Source of the DNA: Stemphylium vesicarium
Taxonomy: Eukaryota > Ascomycota > Dothideomycetes > Pleosporales > Pleosporaceae
Assembly: GCA_004380135.1 (NCBI GenBank)
Contig: QXCR01000070.1
Coordinates: 1-64,000 of the forward strand
Length of the DNA stretch: 64,000 bases
Direction: 5' to 3'
Position 1 is the stretch's first letter. Every line of letters starts with the position of its first letter. Under the pieces are notes generated by a model. That model ran no database searches, was not told the DNA's origin, and was given only the letters and a program-made list of their open reading frames with translations. Below are positions 56,913-64,000 of the stretch, one piece after another. The position numbers and the translations under genes are program-made.

Positions 56913-57699
56913 TGGGGGCGGGAAATTATGGTGGCGAAAGAATACTATGTCGGATCTAGCAATAAGGAGTTGCGGCCAGAGAGCATGAATGAGACTCCTG
57001 AGGAAGAATGGGCAAAGGACAAGGCGAGGATACATGGAGACAGCATGGCGTTCTTGGAACATGGGCTGTAGCATCCAAACAGCTACAAAAGGGCGCAAAA
57101 TCAGGATAAGTGAGTTTGAGATACCTTGAGATTGTCCAAACGGTACTGCAGACATGTTTCTGTGTAGACAAAGCATCTGCTGACAGCTTCACAAGATTTA
57201 CTTTGAAATTAGCGATGCGAATGAGTACAGGGAACAGATCACTTTGTAGTGTTGAAATCTCATCATTGCATTCTCCACGCGTCATCGTTCCTTTACCATG
57301 CTTGCCTATCTCCGTGACCTCTAGGTGATGTCGATTTCGCCTTCGTATTCTCCACGCTCCATCTTCCCATCCATATAACCTTCGTACACTACTTCAATCT
57401 CCCCTCTATACTCTTCATGCTTCACATTCCCTTTGAGATACTTCTCTGTCCTCAACCTTACCGACCGGTAATTTGACTGGATGCCTAGGCGGACGAAACA
57501 GCCGTGATAGGCGCAAAGAGGAGGGTCCCGGTATCTATCATGCGTTTGATCATACTGTGTGGCAGCAAGAGCACGACATGATCTCAAGTTTCCAGTTCCA
57601 GTTCCAGTTCCGAAGCTACAAACACACAGAAATAAGAGCTGACACCTCATGAAAAAAGTGTAGCAAAGAATGTTTATACATCTACTCTGCCTACCCACC
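56913..57699. other. convergent 3' region, no gene seen
   Basis: Lies between the Rds3 and GH47 stops. A minus-strand frame across 57321-58010 overlaps the true last GH47 exons and is not real. A short CCAGTT tandem occurs near 57591-57612. Confidence 0.5.
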
Positions 57700-59700
57700 T
57701 TACTCGGGTCTACGTAGGGGATGCGCTTCAGTATTACTAAATCACTCGTCAGCAACGTTCGAACCAACACCCTCTTCGCCACCACACGTCTCATCCGAAT
57801 CAGGGGGAGGGGACAGCAGTGGAAAAACTCACAAAACATAATCATCCAAGCTAACAAGACTCGGCTCACTAAAAACAAGGTAGAAATACTTGAGCGTCTC
57901 GGCCATCCAAAAGCTCTCACACTCATCCAGCTTGAGCGTCTCCTGGCCCTCGGGCACCGTAACATCAGCAATAGCAGAGTGCGCGAACTCAGCCATGGTG
58001 GCATTGGCAATGGCTTCGAACATGCGCCAGGCAGTGTCCTGCAGCGACGGGTCGCCCGTGATACGATAAAGGACGAATACGGACTCTATAGCCTCGGGGC
58101 TGCGTCACAAAAAAAAACAATCGTTAGCTGAACGCCCGAGAAATAAAACCAAGGACCTCCATGGTATGATCGAACACCTACCGTAACAAAAACCTCGGAT
58201 CATCAATCTTGGAAAAGCCCGGCTGGAGCCCAACTTCCTTGATAACGTCCTGGATATCATAATGCTGCGAATGCAGATTCCCCGAATACGCCCGCCGGAC
58301 CCCACTATGCCACTTCTCAATGTCCCAGGCGCAGTCTTCGTCGCTGACACAGGGTATCATGCTGAAAGTCTCGGGCATGATACCCGTGGGCATTGCGTCG
58401 TAGGCCCAAACACAGCCATCTACCAGCTTGCGGGCGACGTCCAGGTCGTCGGTACGATTGAAGATTTTGGCGCCGAGACCGACCATGCCGCCTGCAAAGC
58501 ACGCTAGATGCTGGCCGTTGGGCTCGAGCTTGATGGAGCCGGCGGAGCTGATGCGCGCGTCTCCTGACATGAGGATGTTCTGGTTGTGAGGCACCATTGC
58601 GCGGAAGAAGAGGTGCTTTTTCGCTGGTTCGATGGCGTTTTCGTAGATTTTGCGGTATTGCTCTGTTTTTCCGCCGAGCAGCAGGTGTTGCTTGGGGAGG
58701 TACTCGTAGAGCGAATCCGTCATGCCGCCCATGGTGAAGGACCCGTCGCCGTCGAACTGTTCGCGGAACGGGCTTATGAGGATAGGAAATAGCCCGGGTA
58801 TCTTCGTCCGGCTTTGGTGTTTCTCGAGGAGGTTCGTGACACGCTGTACCGCATCGTGGTATTTGAGATTGCTGGTGAGCTGTGAGAGACGGGTAAATTC
58901 GAGGGTCAGAGATCCAATCTCTGCGCTGAGCGCCTGTGCATCGGCTTCTTGGTGACCGTTCAGAGCAGCGCTGAATGGCATTAGTGTGTGTTGCCTATAG
59001 GCGGGACAGAACCTTACCTTTCCCAATCCCAACGTGTGACTGGCATCCTATTCGGCGTATCAAACGCAGCGTATAGCATGTCCCCTAGCTCAGTGGCTTT
59101 GTGCAATAGTGTAGAGTGTTTCTTTTCACTTAGATCGTATGCGCTCAACAAGCCCCCGAGATAGCGAATCGTGGTTTCGAAAACATTCAGACGCTGGACG
59201 GCAGCAGTGGTAAAATCAATCTTCTTGACTGCATGTACTGCTTGCTCAAACTCATCCTCTAACCCCATGATGAATAGCGTGTCCAAGGCATCTACCAACG
59301 TCGCCGCACGCTGTCCGAAGCCATTTTTATACCCTCCTGTTACCGGAGCGACTTCGTCCTGTAACCATGCTTGTTGCTTATACCCGCGCCAAGAGTGCAA
59401 GAATGCTTTCTTCACAGCCTCTTGCCTATGTAATCTCTCTGCCTTATTATGCTCCGTCTCGATTCCGAACTCGTGTTGTATCTTCGGGATGGCAGTCGGC
59501 GTACCCGTCGGCAGAGGGGCAAAGGAAGAAACGGGGTGCCGCTGCAAAACACTTTTCCATTCCACAGGCTTCGTAATTCGAATCGACGAGGTAAAGGTCG
59601 GCGAGGGTAGATTGTTGTGCGCACCGAGCTGGCGAAAGGCGAGGATAACGAATGTCGCGGATACGAGCAGTACAGCAATGCGTCGAACAATGGGGCTCAT
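57700..59700 (-). CDS. Class I alpha-1,2-mannosidase (GH47)
   Basis: Trims mannose from N-glycans in the ER/Golgi, calcium-dependent. The exons are 59018-59700, 58182-58970, 57833-58099 and 57700-57736 (591 aa). Introns are GT-AG, 47, 82 and 96 nt. Residues 5-23 are a signal anchor (IAVLLVSATFVILAFRQL), giving a type II topology. Family motifs include AFLHSWRGYKQQAW, TLVDALDTLFIMGL, FEQAVHAV, GHLACFAGGM-like GQHLACFAGGMVGLGAK, and LRPEAIESVFVLYRITGD (restored by splicing). The last junction yields DDYVFNTEAHPLRRPE, supplying the Thr of the calcium-binding TEAHP motif. Confidence 0.94.
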
Positions 59701-60220
59701 GATAGTCGGGAAACGTCTATTGAGGGTATCTCATACAGCGAATAGGGCCAAAACAAAGTCTAGAATTGGAGATAAAACCTAAGTCAATGCAGCGAAGTAG
59801 GATGAATGGCTGTGCCCGTAACAGAGGCAGATAGATGGCGGCCAAATGCGCAAAAGGGAGCGAGTGAACCAAGGACGAAGTAAGTAGATACAGACTCAAT
59901 AGTCAAGAAAAGAAGGGCAATACAATGCTCAGGACAAGTTGCACATGCGACCGGGGTGGAATGAAAGGACAAGAGCCCCCATGGAGACGCAGGGCTATGC
60001 TAAGACATGTGCTACTACTAGGAGATAAGGCTGAATTGCCGACCCCCGACGCGGTTGCGCGTCACTTTGACCCTGAAGCTAGCAGGGATATAGCCATGCG
60101 CCGATCGCAACGGTCGGTTCCGTCATGGGAGAGCTGGGAGCCGTCTATTTGCTTTCACCCAACCGCGGGAGCGAATCTAGCTTTGTCTACCCCCCTACCC
60201 CCCCCTCTTTAGTATTCAAG
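59701..60220. other. divergent promoter region GH47 / Mediator 20
   Basis: About 520 bp. The end nearest the Mediator gene has a C-rich run (60190-60206). No gene is seen. Confidence 0.45.
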
Positions 60221-61066
60221 ATGAAGTACAGCGGGTAAGCAGAGTTCAACTCTAACTTCTGCGCCCCCACCTCCCTTACTGTCAGCTTACTAGACAATGC
60301 CAGGCTATACTTCATCACCAACCCCTCCACGACTGTCGACGCCGCCCTCACCACCGTAAGCAGGCTAACCCAAGGCATCGAAACGAGCTTTCAGAGCGCA
60401 ACTCGCCAACCGCCATGGGCGCTCTCCTACCGCGCATTCCGCGACACCATCCCCCCGGGCTACCAGGCGCCCGCGGGCGCAGACGGTAAACCACAGGCCT
60501 ACGCGCATTCGTACCAACACCTGCTGCACCTGTCTTCACTCGCCGCGACCCGAACTTATGTCTACGCGCAGCCAGTAGGACAGCCGGCGACGATTACGTC
60601 GATCCCGCTACGACAGCAGGATACACATGCGTCGATGCTGAGGCATCAGTCCTCCGCGCTGTGGACGCAGAGACACGTGCTCTCGGTGCGCGACGGCACG
60701 GCGTACACCGGCGGCCTCTGCACAATTCAGATTGGCGAGGTAAGAGCTACGCGCGAGGGACCGCAGTCTGGCGCGGTCTCGTCGCCCGGCGTGGTGCTTT
60801 GCATTACTACCATTGTTGGCGCAGACGATGCGGAGACGGCCGTGGAGAATGGCGCCGGCGTGCAGGGGGATGGGGAAGAGCTAGATTTCGAGTTTGCGCA
60901 GGCTGTTATCCGTGAGTGCTGGGATAAGATCAAAGAGGGCAAGGATCTGGGTCGAGCGGAGGTAAAAGAGGTCATGATGGTTGCGCCCGCGGCTGAGGCG
61001 ACTAGGGAGCAGCAGCGTGAGGCTGCCCTGCGCATGTGGTGTGATGGACTTAGGATGCGTGGGTGA
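60221..61066 (+). CDS. MED20: Mediator complex subunit 20
   Basis: Head-module subunit of the RNA polymerase II Mediator (Srb2 in yeast), nuclear. A first coding exon of only 14 nt (60221-60234, MKYSG) is joined across a 69-nt GT-AG intron to exon 2 (60304-61066). The total is 258 aa. The N-terminus GLYFITNPSTTVDAALTTVS and the core segment LWTQRHVLSVRDGTAYTGG followed by CTIQIGEVR fit Med20. A helical C-terminal end (EFAQAVIRECWDKI) also fits. A naive start at the later ATG (60635) would lose the N-terminal strand. The family assignment is by pattern and moderately sure. Confidence 0.82.
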
Positions 61067-61995
61067 GGTGGCCGCTTGCGGTTTTTGACTCAGTCTACCA
61101 TGACATCTATCTACCTTGTCTTCGTGAAGAGACACGAGCTGCCCTCACGTCGTGAGCACTGCGTAGGTCATCCCCAAGCTGCGCTCACTGTACACAAGAC
61201 TCGTCACCTCGCCTGGAGTGCATGCATGACTCCCAGAGCATTGCTATGGTCCGAGACACATCGTAGAGACTCATGTGACCTGGGAAGGAAGTAGTACTAT
61301 ACCGCAGTTGGTCGCAGTCCCACCAACATGGACACTTCAACGAGGACATGATAGCGATTCGATAGAGGTAGTAAAACACACATGCCAATGTTTAGTCACG
61401 AGAATATCATTACATACCACGCTTCTGGTTTGCGTCAGATGTTCTAATCCAACTAGGTGTGTGTATGTTCTTCAATCTGTACTCATCGTCTTCACAAGGA
61501 CAGCAACATGCAGTGATGATAACATAGCTTTTACACAATTCCATTGACAAACATTCGCAGGCCGAATTCCTGCCGAAGGTTCGCCCTCATGTTGGACCTT
61601 TCTCTAGATCTCATGGCCCCCTCCACCCAAGTTCCCTAGGTATCCATCCATCCCTACAGGTATCTAAACTACAAAAAACAGACGTTCAATAAAAAGAGGT
61701 AAATAGATAAAGAGGAAAAAAACGAAGGTGGTAAGGTCAAAGTATTAAGGCGAAGAAGCGGCGCACACACAAACATTCCAAATTACAACACATAGTTGAA
61801 CAAGTTTCAGATCCAGAATAGATCAAGCAGAGCGACGCCCTTTCCGTAAGTACCCTAGACCCAAGATTTAAAAGAAAATGTGCAAGAACAGATAAGAAAC
61901 GAAAGGGTGACCTAGCAAGCTGGCGTCGTAGATGGGAGAAGTATCGCACAGATGGAGATAACGTTTTGCGACTTTTCCATAAAGGCGGACATCGC
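61067..61995. other. convergent 3' region, no gene seen
   Basis: Probably the 3' UTRs of MED20 and the Nrd1-type gene. AT-rich words near 61670-61730. No coding feature. Confidence 0.5.
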
Positions 61996-64000
61996 TTACT
62001 GCGCACCAACTTCCTCTTCCGCCCAGCCGGGAAGCCCACCATCGCCCTGAATTGCAAGGCCGTATCCACCGTTGCCGCTACCGAAACCACCGATGCCGGA
62101 GCTCAGGCTACCAAAGGAACCCTGTTGAGGAGCTTGAGATTGCTGCATCGAGTGGTTGAAGGGGCCCTGGGTGAAAGCGGGAAGGCTTACAGCACGAGAG
62201 TGCTGACCACGACCGAGGTTGGAAGGCGCAAGGAGGCCGCCAACAGTAGTCGATCCAGAGTTAGCAGCTGATGTGCCGTTAATGAGGCTAAAGCTGGAAG
62301 TGCTTTGGTGTGAGCTGTGGGAATGATGCGGCTGGGGTGTGTTCAGGTCAGCACCGTAAAAGGCAGCTTGTGGCGATTGGAACGACTGCTGCTGCTGTTG
62401 CTGGCTTTGCTGTTGCTGCATGCTAGCCTCCACCTGCTGTTGCTGTTGCTGCTGCTGTTGGGCTTGGAGGTACATCATCAACGGGTTGTTGTTGTTGTTG
62501 CCAGAGTTCATGATATTACCAGAAGCAGGTGCCTGAACAGATGGGAATTGTCCGTTGGTGCTTTGGCCAGAGCCTGGGGCACCAGAGCCGGTGGGCGAGA
62601 CTGATGCGCCACCAGCACGGTTTGGATGCAGGCCGTTGATAGGCGACGGTGATTGGAGGCCATCGCTGCCGGCTTGCTGGGCCTGGGCCTGCTGGTTGTT
62701 CATCTGGCGCGGAGGGTTACCACATCGGTCCTTTCCAAAGTTAACCTTGAATCGCTTGTATTCGTCGCGGCCTCGGATCGCCTCGATTGCCTTGATGGCG
62801 TTGGCAATGTTGGTGAAGTTAACAAAAGCACAGCTCTTCTCGCGAAGGGTGTTAACCAGCTCGATCTCGCCGTACTCGGAGAAATCCTGCCTCAGACGGT
62901 CCTCAGTCCAGGACTCGTCGAGGTTTCCGACGTACACGTTACGGGAGGCGCCGCCACTGACGGCGAGGGCAATCGCCGGAGGAAGAGCACCAGAGTGCTT
63001 ACCCCAGCCAATCTTCAAACGGCGGTTGTGAATCATTAAGCCTTGAAGGTTGCTGAGGGCGTAAAAGGACGCCGCCGAAGTAGGGTCGATGAATGTAACA
63101 AAGCAAATGTGCTTGTCGGGAATGTATCTGATGTGGTGAAGCAGACCACCGCGAACAACGTTGCAAATCTCCTCGATGGTCGTCTCCGGGTGGATGTTAC
63201 CCAGGTAGACGGTTCGGTTACCCAAGTTGTTAACACCACCAGCCGAGGTCGCCACGGCAGCAGCAGCGACAGACTGTTGAGCAAGAGCATTGGAGATCAT
63301 GTCACGGTCCGCACCGTTCAGGACATGGGCATATCCAGGCGCGATGCCCAGGTACTGAGCTGCGTTCTGTTGCTGCGTCTTGGAAACATAGGCACATCGG
63401 TCTTTGCCGTAGTATACGCGCCTGGGGGCTTGCCACTTGGGCTCCTGAGGAAGCTGGGAGACAGCCTTGATGGCGTTGCCAATGGACAAGAAGTGAACAA
63501 ATCCAATGGCCTTTTCGCGCACAATCTTGACAGTATCGATTGGTCCAAACTTGCTAAGGTCCTCACGGAGCTCATCTTCAGACACATCCTCGGACAAGTT
63601 GCCAAGGTAGACGTTGCGAGAAGCGCCAGACTGCTGCACTGCCAAGGCCACAGATGTGGGTACCTGCGAAGGCTTTCCCCATCCGATCTTGATATCTTGG
63701 CCTCTGATTGACAACTTTTTCAAGATGGCGTCAGAGTGGAAGTGCGTAGCAGAGCTGCTGTCCAAGAAGGAGATGAAGGCGCAGTTCTTGTCGGGCAGAA
63801 GCCTGACGGACTCGATCTGACCACTCCTTACGTGACCCAGAATTTCCTCTGCAGAAGTCTCTGGGGGAATGTTACCCAGGTAGACAGTTCTGCTGGTTCC
63901 AGAGACGAGACCAGGGGCGATCGGCATGGAGGAGCCGAGCCCACCAAGGCCCTGCGCACCGTAACCAGAGAAACCCCCAGTAGGAGACTGCGGACCACCG
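61996..64000 (-). CDS. nrd1: Nrd1-type RNA-binding protein, four RRMs (5' partial)
   Basis: RNA-binding regulator resembling fission yeast Nrd1 (negative regulator of differentiation). The frame runs without interruption from the stop at 61996 past the ATG at 63927 to the window edge (GGPQSPTGGFSGYGAQGL), so the 5' end is missing. Counting from 63927, four RRMs are seen. Their RNP2-like strands are TVYLGNIP, NVYLGNLS, TVYLGNIH and NVYVGNLD. The matching RNP1 regions are CAFISFLD, IGFVHFLS, ICFVTFID and CAFVNFTN. RRM 1-2 and RRM 3-4 look like a duplicated pair, each followed by KIGWGK or YYGKDRC/NFGKDRC. The C-terminus is low-complexity with polyglutamine, polyAsn and Gly-rich runs. Probably cytoplasmic mRNA regulation. 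Confidence 0.92.
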   Translation of the reverse strand, partial: GGPQSPTGGFSGYGAQGLGGLGSSMPIAPGLVSGTSRTVYLGNIPPETSAEEILGHVRSGQIESVRLLPDKNCAFISFLDSSSATHFHSDAILKKLSIRGQDIKIGWGKPSQVPTSVALAVQQSGASRNVYLGNLSEDVSEDELREDLSKFGPIDTVKIVREKAIGFVHFLSIGNAIKAVSQLPQEPKWQAPRRVYYGKDRCAYVSKTQQQNAAQYLGIAPGYAHVLNGADRDMISNALAQQSVAAAAVATSAGGVNNLGNRTVYLGNIHPETTIEEICNVVRGGLLHHIRYIPDKHICFVTFIDPTSAASFYALSNLQGLMIHNRRLKIGWGKHSGALPPAIALAVSGGASRNVYVGNLDESWTEDRLRQDFSEYGEIELVNTLREKSCAFVNFTNIANAIKAIEAIRGRDEYKRFKVNFGKDRCGNPPRQMNNQQAQAQQAGSDGLQSPSPINGLHPNRAGGASVSPTGSGAPGSGQSTNGQFPSVQAPASGNIMNSGNNNNNPLMMYLQAQQQQQQQQQVEASMQQQQSQQQQQQSFQSPQAAFYGADLNTPQPHHSHSSHQSTSSFSLINGTSAANSGSTTVGGLLAPSNLGRGQHSRAVSLPAFTQGPFNHSMQQSQAPQQGSFGSLSSGIGGFGSGNGGYGLAIQGDGGLPGWAEEEVGAQ
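62386..62467 (-). repeat. CAG/CAA tract encoding polyglutamine
   Basis: Two Gln-rich runs within the Nrd1-type gene, encoded by mixed CAG and CAA codons and separated by VEASM. A length-variable low-complexity region. Confidence 0.85.

Noticed and set aside
57321..58010. 229-codon minus-strand frame
   Set aside because: Overlaps the last GH47 exons in another frame and has no motif.
62317..63711. Several long plus-strand frames
   Set aside because: Shadows of the four-RRM gene on the opposite strand; Leu runs come from the polyglutamine codons.

Overview
The window is nuclear DNA of a filamentous ascomycete, most likely a dothideomycete of the Pleosporales type. This placement is inferred from the style of the proteins and introns and from no database search. 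Genes are monocistronic and lie on both strands. They are split by short introns, mostly 47-60 nt, with GT(A/G)(A/C)GT-type donors and CT(A/G)A(C/T) branch sites. The families present include a secreted cutinase, Mediator, the COP9 signalosome, capping enzyme and a CBP3-type mitochondrial chaperone. I rebuilt exon structures by requiring each splice junction to keep the reading frame and restore family motifs. All spliced models close to whole codons.

Left part (1-16 kb): an OMA1-like mitochondrial protease, a secreted cutinase with a Ser/Thr-rich tail, and a 300-bp hAT-type MITE with a perfect 8-bp target duplication. These are followed by a secreted Cys-rich coiled-coil protein, a DUF3500 protein, and a salicylate-hydroxylase-like flavoprotein convergent with an MFS transporter. 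The last three protein genes are consecutive, and each has one intron of the rare GC-AG class. An intron-bearing tRNA-Val(CAC) gene lies at 16.3 kb.

Middle (17-36 kb): a small mitochondrial-type protein with an internal repeat, an eight-exon amino-acid permease, a beta-propeller-like orphan, a small secreted protein, and the CBP3/UQCC1 chaperone. An arrestin-like adaptor with a PPxY tail, an F-box-like protein and the mRNA guanylyltransferase follow. A DUF3445 (haem-dependent oxidative N-demethylase-like) protein is convergent with a Baeyer-Villiger-type FAD monooxygenase that carries the fourth GC-AG intron.

Right part (37-64 kb): several Ser/Arg-rich orphans, COP9 subunit 6, a polyol dehydrogenase and a gene-poor stretch of about 3.4 kb. 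Then come an epoxide-hydrolase-like enzyme and a divergent pair of splicing genes (pinin-like and Rds3/PHF5) sharing a 354-bp promoter. The window closes with a class I alpha-1,2-mannosidase (GH47), Mediator subunit 20, and a four-RRM Nrd1-type RNA-binding protein cut by the window edge.

Most genes are housekeeping or degradative enzymes. I see no polyketide or NRPS cluster, no CRISPR and no rRNA. The two oxidoreductase pairs (10.8-14.0 kb and 32.5-36.4 kb) look like small catabolic modules, but that is inference from adjacency.
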